A stretch of 64,000 bases of DNA from Serratia proteamaculans_D (GCF_049959315.1 NZ_CP188201.1); one strand, 5' to 3'; positions 7,115 through 15,531 are shown, numbered from the stretch's first letter. A program made the numbers and translations. The notes: generated by a model from the sequence alone, not told the origin.

Positions 7115-9151
7115 TTATTTCTTCTGTTTCATCTGCTGAAGGATGGTCCCGCACTGGTTTTCTTCACCCCCTTCGCTGGGGGAAACCAGTGCCAGCAGGG
7201 CCGCTGCCGGCGTCAGCACCACGCCCAGTGCCACCGCCGCCGCACCGCGTGCAATCAGCGGACCGGCCTTCACACCGGCATCCGGATGCGCAAAAGTGCC
7301 TTTCACGTACAGCGGCGAACGCAACGTCAGCACCCGCATGCCTTTGCTTTCCGGATCGATGGACAGGTCCAGCCGCTCGGTAGCAAAGTTGGTATTGCCG
7401 CTGATATTGATAATCGCATTCTCGGTGTCGAGCACAAACAGCCGTGGTGTCGCCAGGCCGTCACGGATACCGACGTCTGCCGCCGCGCAGTTTATCCCCA
7501 CGACGTCATCACCAAATAGCTGTGCCACCAGATAGTTGCCGACGTTCAACCCGAGAATTTCCATCAGGCCACGGCTAATCACCCCGTTATTAATTACCAT
7601 GCGCAAATCGCCACTGCTGGTCGCCAGCAAATCAGCCACCGAATTGCCGCTGCCGGTCAGTTTGGCATCGCCGTTCAATTGCCCCAGGCTGCGTTTCATC
7701 GACCCGACGTCCGGCAGCAACTGCTTGAGCTGGAATTTACGAGCATGCAAATCAGCCCGCCCCTGCATCGGATTTTTGCTGCCATCGAGACGGACGGTCG
7801 AATTGAGGTTACCGCCCGCCACGCCGAACCGCAGCGGATCCATCACAATGACGCCGTTATCCAATTTCAGATGGGTATAAAGATCGCTCAACGGCAACGA
7901 GCTGCCGTGTTCAATGCGTTTGGCGGTGAATTTGACGTCCGCATTCATCACCTTCCAGCTTTTGGTATCAAATTTCTCTACCGGCAGCACTTTGCCCGCA
8001 GGCTGGCGACTCTTCTCACCGCGACCGGCTTTTTCCGTATTGGAGTCGGCACCAATCAGCGGCGCCAGATCGGCAAAACGCAGCTGTTTCGACAACACTT
8101 CGCCGCTTAGCGTAGGTCGGGGTTTGCCGGCGACATACTTCAAATCGCCGTGGATATCGCTGTCGCCAATTTTGCCGTCGAATTTCTGGTACTGGAACAC
8201 CGCGCCGCCTTTCTCGTGCAACCGGGCAGTCAGGTGACCATCGGTGGAGTATGGCGGGGTATTGGGCAGCAACACGCCGGTGAGGGCATACAGGTTACCC
8301 AGGCTGTCGCCGGAGAATTTAAGCCGTAGATCCAACCCGCCAAGGTTCATCGGGTCGGACAGCGTCCCCGCCACCACTACCCGAGTGGAACCGGAGCGCA
8401 CGTCGGCCTGCAGCGGGAAGGGCACCTCGGCATTCTGCAACGACAGCATGCCGCCAATCTTGCCACTGCCCGATAACGGCTCGCCGTTGTATTTGCCTTT
8501 CACCTTCCAGCCGAAGATATAGTTTTGGGGGATCGCCGTACCGGCGTCTTTTTTGCCGGTTACTTCACTGAATGGCAAAGGCTTGCCGAGCGGATCAATC
8601 TCTGCGCGAAAATCGGCCTTCAGCGTGGCGTCCTTGAAAGCAATCTGGCCGCGATCGAAGACGATGTCATGAATGTTCACCGACCAGGCAGACGGCGGCT
8701 GGTTAGGGTCATCGGCCAGGTTGAAGGTCCAGTTATTGTCACCGTTGGCCAGCCGCTGCAAGCTGGCATTTGGCTGCTTCAGCCAGATACGCGGGATCAA
8801 CAGTTGCTTGCCCAACAGTGCCAGCGGCGAGATGCTGGCCTCGACGCGCTGCAACTGCACCATGCTGTCGCCAGGGATATTTTTCGGGTTACCCAGTACC
8901 ACATCTTCAGCATGAATTCGCGGCCAGGGTACCCAGGCGCGCCAGCCACCTTCATCTTTATCACCGCGTGACCAGTCCACCCCCAAGTCGCCACGGATGG
9001 CGAACGGACGATGCAACTCGGCTGACACCTTGTCATTGATGGTCGGTTTGAGGCGGTTCCAGTCGAAGGTCAGCACAAAGACCACCAACGCGGCGATGAT
9101 CAGCAGCACAATGCCGCCAACCCAAGTAAACGCTTTTCCTGTTCTTGTCAT
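7115..9151 (-). CDS. yhjG: YhjG: AsmA-family inner membrane-anchored protein
   Basis: The 678-residue protein has one N-terminal transmembrane helix (about residues 9-28) and a long periplasmic beta-rich region ending in an AsmA C-terminal domain. AsmA-like proteins are thought to move phospholipid or shape the outer membrane; the role of YhjG itself is not established. The start at 9151 was chosen because GGAG lies eight bases upstream and the membrane anchor begins at once; the longer frame from 9223 adds a non-conserved stretch. It follows pdeH on the same strand after 92 bp, as in E. coli, so readthrough from pdeH is possible. The C-terminus (VVLTPAAALLALVSP) is hydrophobic. Confidence 0.87.
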   Translation of the reverse strand: MTRTGKAFTWVGGIVLLIIAALVVFVLTFDWNRLKPTINDKVSAELHRPFAIRGDLGVDWSRGDKDEGGWRAWVPWPRIHAEDVVLGNPKNIPGDSMVQLQRVEASISPLALLGKQLLIPRIWLKQPNASLQRLANGDNNWTFNLADDPNQPPSAWSVNIHDIVFDRGQIAFKDATLKADFRAEIDPLGKPLPFSEVTGKKDAGTAIPQNYIFGWKVKGKYNGEPLSGSGKIGGMLSLQNAEVPFPLQADVRSGSTRVVVAGTLSDPMNLGGLDLRLKFSGDSLGNLYALTGVLLPNTPPYSTDGHLTARLHEKGGAVFQYQKFDGKIGDSDIHGDLKYVAGKPRPTLSGEVLSKQLRFADLAPLIGADSNTEKAGRGEKSRQPAGKVLPVEKFDTKSWKVMNADVKFTAKRIEHGSSLPLSDLYTHLKLDNGVIVMDPLRFGVAGGNLNSTVRLDGSKNPMQGRADLHARKFQLKQLLPDVGSMKRSLGQLNGDAKLTGSGNSVADLLATSSGDLRMVINNGVISRGLMEILGLNVGNYLVAQLFGDDVVGINCAAADVGIRDGLATPRLFVLDTENAIINISGNTNFATERLDLSIDPESKGMRVLTLRSPLYVKGTFAHPDAGVKAGPLIARGAAAVALGVVLTPAAALLALVSPSEGGEENQCGTILQQMKQKK

Positions 9152-9243
9152 AACGGCTCCCTGAACGCGATAACTTGCCCATATGGCTTTACCAAGCCTA
9201 GCCGAGGATAGGCAAGAGTTCACGCTTTAGAGGGAGATGGGGT

Positions 9244-10044
9244 TCAGGCGGCAGGCATGGAAAATCGCGTAGGCAGGGTTTGCAGGGTGTCGAAGTGGGC
9301 CGGGCGAGACAGAAAGTAACCCTGGGCAGCCAGGGCGCCAGAGCGCTGCACCAGCAACCATTCCTGCTCGGTTTCCACCCCTTCGACGATCACTCCTTCG
9401 CTATGCTGGTTCATCATTTTGATCAGGGTGACCAGTAACTGGACGCCATCTTCCGTTTGCTTGAGCAAGGTGAATAACTCACGCGCAACCTTGATATATT
9501 GATAACGCCAGGTACTGACGGCAGAGAAATTCGCCAGGCCGCTACCGAAGTCATCCAGCCACAGCCGCTCTGCACCGGCAATCTGTTGCAACGGGCTGTT
9601 TAATGCCATCCCGGCGTGCTCCACCAGCTCAAAGCGCAGATAGGGCATGGCGGCAATCTGACGTTGCAACGCGCCGTGCTGCTGCAATGCCTGCAGGGCA
9701 ATACCGTCGATATTGACCGACACCATCAGCCCGTGGCGTGTCAGCAGCGGCTGCCAGTACTGCAGCAGTTCAAGCTGTTCCTGAATGATCTGTAGACGTT
9801 TGCGGACATCGATAGCAGCGAAATAATGCTCCGGCGACAGAGGTTTTTCCGGTGCGGCCGGGTGATACACCGCCGTCAGCAGTTCGAGCGCCATTAAAGT
9901 GCCACAGGTGCGATAGATCGGCTGGAAGGTATATTGCCGTCGGCATTGCCGCCAATAATGCTGTGCCTTGATCTGTGTGCATACGGCGAGGAGTGGCGCC
10001 AGCAGGCCCGTGCTCATCTTGGTTATCATTGGTACCGTCGCCAT
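9244..10044 (-). CDS. pdeH: PdeH (YhjH): EAL-domain c-di-GMP phosphodiesterase of the flagellar regulon
   Basis: Cytoplasmic stand-alone EAL protein of up to 266 residues (E. coli PdeH 255). In E. coli it keeps c-di-GMP low so that YcgR does not brake the flagellar motor. The catalytic set is present: the EAL-position glutamate in LMALELL, SVNIDG, FELVEH, LDDFGSG, IKVARE and EGVETEQE. The start is uncertain: ATG codons at 10044, 10029 and 10017 are in frame and none has a good Shine-Dalgarno sequence; alignment to E. coli favours 10029 or 10044. A perfect sigma-28 promoter lies 48 bp upstream, which fixes its place in the late flagellar regulon. Confidence 0.92.
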   Translation of the reverse strand: MATVPMITKMSTGLLAPLLAVCTQIKAQHYWRQCRRQYTFQPIYRTCGTLMALELLTAVYHPAAPEKPLSPEHYFAAIDVRKRLQIIQEQLELLQYWQPLLTRHGLMVSVNIDGIALQALQQHGALQRQIAAMPYLRFELVEHAGMALNSPLQQIAGAERLWLDDFGSGLANFSAVSTWRYQYIKVARELFTLLKQTEDGVQLLVTLIKMMNQHSEGVIVEGVETEQEWLLVQRSGALAAQGYFLSRPAHFDTLQTLPTRFSMPAA

Positions 10045-10091
10045 TGAAGGGGGATTGAAAACGCTCTGGCTGCGCTATTGGCTCCCTGGTT

Positions 10092-10118
10092 TTATCGGCA
10101 ACAGACAATAAAACTTTA
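10092..10118 (-). promoter_or_regulatory. Sigma-28 (FliA) class III flagellar promoter of pdeH
   Basis: On the minus strand the sequence is TAAAGTTT, 11 bp, GCCGATAA, which matches the FliA consensus at every specified position with exact spacing. Transcription would start about 40 bp before pdeH. Confidence 0.92.
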
Positions 10119-10175
10119 AGCGGCGGCGAAAGCCTTCTACATTGAATACTGGTATTAAAATCGAAGGAAAAAAAC

Positions 10176-10379
10176 ATGCCCTACGTAAATATCAAAATTA
10201 CCCGTGAAGGCGCGACGCCGGAGCAAAAGAAACAGCTGATCGCCGGGGTGACCCAGCTGCTGGTGGATACGCTGGGCAAGAACCCGGCCACTACCGTGGT
10301 GGTCATTGACGAAGTAGAAACCGACAACTGGGGGATCGGTGGCCAAAGCGTCACCGACCTGCGCGCCGCCGCCAAATAA
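10176..10379 (+). CDS. 4-oxalocrotonate tautomerase-family protein
   Basis: Small enzyme of 67 residues. Removal of the initiator methionine would expose the catalytic Pro-1 that defines the family. The conserved FGIGG-type turn is present as WGIGGQS. By eye, the arginine equivalent to Arg39 of canonical 4-OT is replaced by valine (segment ATTVVVIDEV), so it is unlikely to process muconate-type dicarboxylates; the natural substrate is unknown. The ribosome binding site is AAGGA. It is transcribed divergently from pdeH and followed by a hairpin before kdgK. Confidence 0.82.
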   Translation: MPYVNIKITREGATPEQKKQLIAGVTQLLVDTLGKNPATTVVVIDEVETDNWGIGGQSVTDLRAAAK

Positions 10380-10400
10380 CGGCCGGATGTTGGCTACGCA

Positions 10401-10424
10401 TCGGGAAACTTTTTAGTTTCCCGA
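10401..10424. terminator. Perfect hairpin between the tautomerase gene and kdgK
   Basis: TCGGGAAACT, loop TTTT, AGTTTCCCGA: a perfect 10-bp stem 21 bp after the tautomerase stop. It lacks a following T run on either strand. Confidence 0.5.
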
Positions 10425-10437
10425 TCGCGGTCATAAA

Positions 10438-10462
10438 TAAATTAAAACGTTGTTTTATTTTC
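10438..10462. promoter_or_regulatory. KdgR-like operator upstream of kdgK
   Basis: The AT-rich imperfect palindrome around AAATTAAAACGTTGTTTTATTTT resembles the KdgR operator family (AATGAAAC...GTTTCATT type) and lies about 85-110 bp upstream of the kdgK start. KdgR is the known repressor of kdgK in enterobacteria. The match is by eye and not perfect. Confidence 0.5.
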
Positions 10463-10544
10463 ATTGACTCCCCCGCCCCTTGCATTGAGACTGGCTGTAT
10501 TTCGCATCAATTCATCTTCTTCTTTCAGCCAGGGCTCGTTGACT

Positions 10545-11477
10545 ATGACCACCCAAAATCTTGCCGTGATCGGCGAATGCATGATTGAACTGTCGCAGAA
10601 AGGCGCGGATCTGAGCCGCGGTTTTGGCGGCGATACGTTAAACACCGCCGTCTACATTGCCCGCCAGGTGGCGGAAAGCGCGCTGCAGGTGCATTACGTG
10701 AGCGCACTCGGCACCGACAGTTTCAGCCAGGAAATGCTGCAGGCGTGGCAGCAGGAAAAGGTCAACACCAGTCTGATACAACGGCTGGAAAACAAGCTGC
10801 CTGGGCTGTACGTGATTGAAACCGATGCCACCGGCGAACGCACCTTCTATTACTGGCGCAACGACGCTGCCGCCCGCTACTGGCTGGCTGGCCCGCAGGC
10901 GGAAAGCCTGTGCGAACAACTGGCCCAATTCGATTATCTGTACCTCAGCGGCATTAGCGTGGCGATCCTCGATACGGCCAGCCGCAGCAAGCTGCTGGCA
11001 TTGCTAAGGCAGTGTCGCGCCAACGGCGGCAAGGTGATTTTCGATAACAACTATCGGCCGCGCCTTTGGCAAAGCAAAGAAGAAACGCAGCAGGTTTACC
11101 GCGAAGTGCTGGCCTGCACCGACATTGCCTTCCTGACCCTGGATGACGAAGACCTGCTGTGGGGCAAACTGCCGCTGGAACAGGTGGTGCAGCGCACTCA
11201 GCAGCTCGGCGTGACGGAGATAGTGATTAAACGCGGCGCAGATAGCTGCCTGGTGTTCAGCGCCGAAGGCAGCGAATTTGAGATCCCGGCAGTGCGTCTG
11301 CCTAAAGAAAAGGTGGTGGATACTACCGCGGCGGGCGACTCCTTCAGCGCCGGTTATTTGGCGATACGTTTAACCGGCGGTGATGCCGTGCAGGCGGCGC
11401 AGCGCGGTCATCTGACCGCCAGCACGGTGATCCAACACCGCGGAGCCATTATTCCACCGGAAGCGATGCCGCAATAA
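10545..11477 (+). CDS. kdgK: KdgK: 2-keto-3-deoxygluconate kinase
   Basis: Phosphorylates 2-keto-3-deoxygluconate to KDPG, feeding hexuronate and pectin breakdown into the Entner-Doudoroff aldolase step. PfkB (ribokinase) family; 310 residues (E. coli about 309). The N-terminal signature GGDTLNTAVYIAR and the C-terminal PfkB signature DTTAAGDSFSAGY, with the catalytic Asp in AAGD, are intact. The start at 10545 aligns with E. coli; an upstream in-frame ATG at 10464 would add 27 low-complexity residues overlapping the probable operator region. A strong terminator follows, and a KdgR-like operator precedes. Confidence 0.93.
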   Translation: MTTQNLAVIGECMIELSQKGADLSRGFGGDTLNTAVYIARQVAESALQVHYVSALGTDSFSQEMLQAWQQEKVNTSLIQRLENKLPGLYVIETDATGERTFYYWRNDAAARYWLAGPQAESLCEQLAQFDYLYLSGISVAILDTASRSKLLALLRQCRANGGKVIFDNNYRPRLWQSKEETQQVYREVLACTDIAFLTLDDEDLLWGKLPLEQVVQRTQQLGVTEIVIKRGADSCLVFSAEGSEFEIPAVRLPKEKVVDTTAAGDSFSAGYLAIRLTGGDAVQAAQRGHLTASTVIQHRGAIIPPEAMPQ

Positions 11478-11484
11478 AATGCGA

Positions 11485-11515
11485 AAGGCCAGCAACGATG
11501 CTGGCCTTTTAATTG
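11485..11515. terminator. Bidirectional terminator between kdgK and ilvC
   Basis: AAAGGCCAGC, six-base loop, GCTGGCCTTT followed by TAATT forms a 10-bp stem with A and T flanks, suitable for ending both kdgK and the convergent ilvC. Confidence 0.8.
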
Positions 11516-11579
11516 ATCCGATAAATCGAGCCGATCTGAACGGGCGCAGTATGCCGCGCCCTTGAAAGACTCCGGGTTT

Positions 11580-13055
11580 TTAGCCCGCCACCGCGATACG
11601 TTTCATATCGGTCATATACCCGCGCAGCTTGCGGCCAACGGATTCGATCGGGTGATTACGTACCGCTTCGTTCACGTCACGCAGATGCGCGTTGTCTACC
11701 GAGGTACCGGCTACAGATTTGCCCAGGTCACCCGCCTGCAGGGTGGTCATGAACTCTTTCAGCAGCGGCACTGCCGCGTTGGCAAACAGATAGTTGCCGT
11801 ATTCTGCGGTATCAGAGATAACCACGTTCATTTCGTACAGACGCTTACGCGCAATGGTGTTGGCGATCAGCGGCAACTCGTGCAGTGATTCGTAGTAAGC
11901 GGATTCTTCGATGATGCCCGCGTCAACCATGGTTTCGAATGCCAGCTCAACTCCGGCTTTCACCATGGCAACCATCAACACGCCATGGTCAAAGTATTCC
12001 TGCTCGCTGATTTTACCTTCGAACTGTGGCGCATTCTCGAACGCCGATTTGCCGGTCTCTTCACGCCAGTTCAGCAGTTTCACGTCGTCTTCTGCCCAGT
12101 CAGCCATCATGCCGCCGGAGAAAGCACCGGAGATGATGTCGTCCATGTGTTTCTGGAACAGCGGTGCCATGATCTCTTTCAACTGCTCAGACAGCGCATA
12201 AGCACGCAGTTTGGCCGGGTTGGACAGGCGATCCATCATCAGGGTGATACCGCCCTGCTTCAGCGCTTCGGTGATGGTTTCCCAGCCGAACTGGATCAGT
12301 TTTTCTGCATAAGCCGGGTCAGTGCCTTCAGCAACCAACTTGTCGAAGCACAGCAGCGAACCCGCCTGCAGCATGCCGCACAGAATGGTCTGCTCGCCCA
12401 TCAGGTCAGATTTCACTTCGGCAACGAAGGAAGATTCCAGTACGCCCGCACGGTGGCCGCCGGTCGCTGCTGCCCAGGCCTTGGCAATCGCCATACCTTC
12501 GCCTTTAGGATCGTTTTCCGGGTGAACCGCAATCAGAGTCGGTACGCCGAAACCACGTTTGTATTCTTCACGCACTTCGGTGCCCGGACATTTTGGCGCA
12601 ACCATCACTACGGTGATGTCTTTACGTACCTGCTCGCCCACTTCTACGATGTTGAAACCGTGGGAGTAGCCCAGCGCCGCGCCGTCTTTCATCAGCGGCT
12701 GTACGGCACGAACGACCGAGGTATGCTGCTTGTCCGGCGTCAGGTTAACCACCAGGTCTGCCTGTGGGATCAAATCTTCGTAAGTCCCTACCTTGAAGCC
12801 GTTCTCGGTTGCCTTACGCCATGAAGGGCGTTTTTCGTCGATGGCTTCCTTACGCAGGGCATAGGCCACGTCCAGACCGGAGTCACGCATGTTCAGACCC
12901 TGGTTCAGCCCCTGCGCACCACAGCCGACAATCACCACTTTTTTGCCTTTCAGGTAGCCGGCTTCATCAGCAAATTCTTCACGTGCCATAAAGCGACACT
13001 TGCCCAATTGCGCCAACTGCTGACGCAGGTTCAAGGTGTTGAAATAGTTAGCCAT
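11580..13055 (-). CDS. ilvC: IlvC: ketol-acid reductoisomerase (long class II form)
   Basis: NADPH- and Mg-dependent conversion of acetolactate or acetohydroxybutyrate to the dihydroxy acid, second common step of Ile/Val synthesis. The 491 residues equal the E. coli length. The N-terminal Rossmann domain carries VVIVGCGAQGLNQG; two C-terminal knotted helical domains in tandem distinguish the long class II enzyme. Start at 13055 with GGAG about 11 bases upstream. It is divergent from ilvY, its LysR activator. An ERIC palindrome occupies most of the leader, ending 33 bp before the start codon. Confidence 0.97.
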   Translation of the reverse strand: MANYFNTLNLRQQLAQLGKCRFMAREEFADEAGYLKGKKVVIVGCGAQGLNQGLNMRDSGLDVAYALRKEAIDEKRPSWRKATENGFKVGTYEDLIPQADLVVNLTPDKQHTSVVRAVQPLMKDGAALGYSHGFNIVEVGEQVRKDITVVMVAPKCPGTEVREEYKRGFGVPTLIAVHPENDPKGEGMAIAKAWAAATGGHRAGVLESSFVAEVKSDLMGEQTILCGMLQAGSLLCFDKLVAEGTDPAYAEKLIQFGWETITEALKQGGITLMMDRLSNPAKLRAYALSEQLKEIMAPLFQKHMDDIISGAFSGGMMADWAEDDVKLLNWREETGKSAFENAPQFEGKISEQEYFDHGVLMVAMVKAGVELAFETMVDAGIIEESAYYESLHELPLIANTIARKRLYEMNVVISDTAEYGNYLFANAAVPLLKEFMTTLQAGDLGKSVAGTSVDNAHLRDVNEAVRNHPIESVGRKLRGYMTDMKRIAVAG

Positions 13056-13087
13056 GGTGGTGCTCCAGTTAGATGTTGTGTCTTGCT

Positions 13088-13208
13088 TACCCGTCGTCTT
13101 TCAAATTGCAGCGTTGTTATCTGCACTAGCTCACCCCAGTTACTTACTAAAGTAAGCGCCTGGGGATGAGCTAGCTGGTCGCCTAGCTGCAAATTGAAAT
13201 ACATAGGG
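13088..13208. repeat. ERIC element in the ilvC leader (copy 1)
   Basis: About 121 bp. The centre CTCACCCCAGTTACTTACT...AGTAAGCGCCTGGGG matches the ERIC core targeted by the classical ERIC1R/ERIC2 primers. The outer ends TACCCGTCGTCTTTCAA and TTGAAATACATAGGG correspond to the ends of copy 2 near 20.1 kb, inverted relative to it. It lies between the predicted ilvC promoter and the ilvC start, so it should be transcribed as a long hairpin in the 5' untranslated region. Confidence 0.88.
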
Positions 13209-13262
13209 TGCATGTTATTTTCATTCCCCGCCCTGTCTGTGCGGAGATTCGTTAAACTCAAT

Positions 13263-13292
13263 GTATAACAGGAAACGCGTTGCTTAAATTGA
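13263..13292 (-). promoter_or_regulatory. Candidate ilvC promoter
   Basis: On the minus strand TTATAC (13263-13268) could be the -10 element. The -35 position (TCAATT, 18 bp away) is poor, as expected for a promoter that depends on IlvY with inducer bound. Confidence 0.4.
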
Positions 13293-13310
13293 TATATTAC
13301 GAATGTGATA

Positions 13311-13325
13311 TTGCAATTTATGCAA
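13311..13325. promoter_or_regulatory. IlvY operator candidate
   Basis: TTGCAATTTATGCAA is a palindrome (TTGC-N7-GCAA) of the T-N11-A LysR type, 25 bp upstream of ilvY and upstream of the predicted ilvC promoter, the place of the E. coli IlvY operators. Confidence 0.6.
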
Positions 13326-13349
13326 CACTATTGCTGCGAGCGTACTGAT

Positions 13350-14234
13350 ATGGATTTGCGTGATTTAAAGCTGTTCCTCCATCTGGCTGAAAGCCATCAC
13401 TTTGGCCGCACCGCCAAGGCGATGCACGTCAGTCCTTCGACGCTGTCCCGCCAGATCCAACGGCTGGAAGAGATCCTCGGACAGCCGCTGTTTTTGCGCG
13501 ATAACCGCACCGTGCAGCTCACCGATGCCGGTGAACAGTTAAAAGATTTTGCCCAGCAGACACTGCTGCAATACCAACAACTGAAACATTCGCTGGGTCA
13601 ACACGGTCCTTCGCTGAGTGGCGAATTACGGCTGTTTTGCTCTGTTACCGCCGCCTACAGCCACCTGCCACCGATCCTCGATCGCTTCCGCGCGCAGCAT
13701 CCACTGGTAGAAATAAAACTGACCACCGGTGACGCCGCCGATGCGGTCGATAAAGTGCAGTCCAACGAAGCCGATCTCGGCATTGCCGGTCGGCCCGAAA
13801 CCCTGCCCACCAGCGTGGCGTTCACTAAAATCGGTGAGATCCCGCTGGTGCTGATTGCTCCGGCGCTGCCTTGCGCGGTACGCAGCCAGGCATTTGCCGA
13901 ACAGCCCGACTGGGCCAATATTCCGTTTATCCTGCCGGAGCACGGCCCGTCGCGAAAACGCATCGAACTGTGGTTCCGTCGCCAGCGCATCGCCAATCCG
14001 CTGATTTACGCCACCGTTGGCGGCCATGAGGCCATCGTTTCGATGGTGGCGCTGGGCTGCGGTATCGCGCTGATCCCCGGCGTGGTGGTAGAAAACAGCC
14101 CGGAACCGGTGCGTAATCGTATTTCGCAACTGGAGAATATCTCCATGGTCGAGCCGTTCGAGCTGGGGGTCTGCGTGCAGAAAAAACGCCTCAGCGATCC
14201 GCTGATCGACGCTTTCTGGCGTTTACTGTCATAA
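13350..14234 (+). CDS. ilvY: IlvY: LysR-type activator of ilvC
   Basis: DNA-binding regulator of 294 residues (E. coli 297). The winged helix-turn-helix is at residues 1-60 (segment AKAMHVSPSTLSRQIQRLE), followed by a two-lobed ligand domain that in E. coli senses acetolactate/acetohydroxybutyrate. It activates ilvC and represses itself. Start at 13350 (MDLRDLK) fits the family; an upstream in-frame ATG at 13305 would overlap the operator. Its last codons overlap the convergent DUF2461 gene by 6 bp, so there is no room for a terminator between them. Confidence 0.94.
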   Translation: MDLRDLKLFLHLAESHHFGRTAKAMHVSPSTLSRQIQRLEEILGQPLFLRDNRTVQLTDAGEQLKDFAQQTLLQYQQLKHSLGQHGPSLSGELRLFCSVTAAYSHLPPILDRFRAQHPLVEIKLTTGDAADAVDKVQSNEADLGIAGRPETLPTSVAFTKIGEIPLVLIAPALPCAVRSQAFAEQPDWANIPFILPEHGPSRKRIELWFRRQRIANPLIYATVGGHEAIVSMVALGCGIALIPGVVVENSPEPVRNRISQLENISMVEPFELGVCVQKKRLSDPLIDAFWRLLS

Positions 14235-14930
14235 GTCAGAGGGATCGACCTGCTTCATCGCCTCTACCTGCATCAGCCAGTGGTAGAGCGGCTCCAGCTG
14301 TAAGAAGCCTTGTGCCAGGGTCTGCACCAAACCGGCATTGAACAGCTTTTCCACCTGACTGTCGGTTGCCATCACGGCAAAGGACTTGCGGTTGTACCAG
14401 GTGGCAATTTCTGCCGCCTGCTCTTTCACTAACGGCCGCTTGTAGCTTTCACCCACCAGCTCGAACGGTGGCCGGCAGCAGGCCGCGACCTCTAAAAAGG
14501 GCTGCGGTCGGCGTTGCAGCGTGTGGCGAAACAGATCCATGGTCTGTTTGTTGGCGCTGTAATAACCCAGCCCGTAGCGCAACATGTCCGGCCCCAGTTC
14601 GAAGAAGTAGACCGGCGCATCCTTCCAGTCTTTGCTCGGTCGTTTGAACGTCAGCCACATCCGGCTGCGGTAGCGCGATTTGTCGTGGGAAAAACGTGTG
14701 TCGCGATGAATGCGCGACAGTGTTTTACCGATCGCCGGCCGGATCTCGAACAGCGGATCGATCGCTAACATCGCCGGACTCAGTTCGGCCACCAGCGTAC
14801 GGAACGGCGTCAACAGTTCACGATCGTAAACGTCACGGTTGGCCTCAAACCATTCCTTGTCGTTTTCAATGCGTACCTGCTGAAGAAAATTCAGGCCCTG
14901 CTGGCTAAACCCATTAAATTGCTGTGTCAT
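14229..14930 (-). CDS. DUF2461 family protein
   Basis: The 233-residue soluble protein belongs to the DUF2461 (TIGR02453) family, recognised by the N-terminal pattern LNFLQQVRIENDKEWFEANR and by TLSRIHRDTRFSHDKSRYR. Function unknown. It has no signal peptide or membrane span. Ribosome binding site GGGAAGGAA lies just before the ATG. It is convergent with ilvY, overlapping its 3' end by 6 bp. It lies downstream of the two-gene cassette on the same strand (22 bp gap), so it may be co-transcribed with it. E. coli has no gene between ilvY and ilvA. Confidence 0.8.
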   Translation of the reverse strand: MTQQFNGFSQQGLNFLQQVRIENDKEWFEANRDVYDRELLTPFRTLVAELSPAMLAIDPLFEIRPAIGKTLSRIHRDTRFSHDKSRYRSRMWLTFKRPSKDWKDAPVYFFELGPDMLRYGLGYYSANKQTMDLFRHTLQRRPQPFLEVAACCRPPFELVGESYKRPLVKEQAAEIATWYNRKSFAVMATDSQVEKLFNAGLVQTLAQGFLQLEPLYHWLMQVEAMKQVDPSDL

Positions 14931-14952
14931 ATTCCTTCCCGTAACAAGCTTT

Positions 14953-15531
14953 CTATCGGGGATTATGCATGGCTTCCATCTGCCAACGGCGCTTTAGAAA
15001 AACGCGCCGGCGCGTCCTGAAATAGGCAACATACAGATAAAATACCGTCCGGTTACTGAAAATAACGCCACCAATACAGGCACACAGCAACATCAGGCCA
15101 TTGGCAATACCGGTGATGTTTGCTGCCCAGGCCGCTACTGCGCCGACCAAAAACGCGACCAGCATGCCAAGATAATATTTCAGCAATACCACCCCTGTGT
15201 TTTTACCCTGAACCAGGTGAAACAGGATCAACGTCATCCACACGGCCATGATGGCACCACTGCCTAATAATGTGACAGCAGAGGCACTGCCGGTGACCGC
15301 AAGGGCCATATCGGCCAATAACCCCATGGTTCCCGCCAATCCCAGCGTAAGACAAATTAGCAGCAACATGACATTACCCACACCCGGCGGCGACAAACGC
15401 TGCCCTGGCGTCAAAAAATGTTGCTCAAGTTGCGCATCCACGCCGGCATAGACCGTCGGATCCCGCTGCAGGATTTGCTGTTCCATTTCTCGCCCTTGAG
15501 ATATCAGGCGGTTAATCATCCAGTCCGACAT
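14953..15531 (-). CDS. Hypothetical four-span inner membrane protein (immunity-like partner)
   Basis: I do not recognise this 192-residue protein. It has a polar N-terminus (1-50), four hydrophobic segments (about 52-75, 85-107, 115-135 and 140-158), a further apolar stretch near 161-171 and a strongly basic tail (RTRRRVFLKRR). Its start codon overlaps the stop codon of the gene before it (TAATG), a sign of translational coupling. That coupling, the small polytopic form and the toxin-like partner suggest an inner-membrane immunity protein, as paired with pore-forming effectors; this is inference. It could instead be part of an uncharacterised membrane complex. Confidence 0.6.
   Translation of the reverse strand: MSDWMINRLISQGREMEQQILQRDPTVYAGVDAQLEQHFLTPGQRLSPPGVGNVMLLLICLTLGLAGTMGLLADMALAVTGSASAVTLLGSGAIMAVWMTLILFHLVQGKNTGVVLLKYYLGMLVAFLVGAVAAWAANITGIANGLMLLCACIGGVIFSNRTVFYLYVAYFRTRRRVFLKRRWQMEAMHNPR

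Noticed and set aside
11985..12824. 279-codon frame antisense to ilvC
   Set aside because: A codon-structure shadow of a highly conserved gene; the opposite strand is certain.
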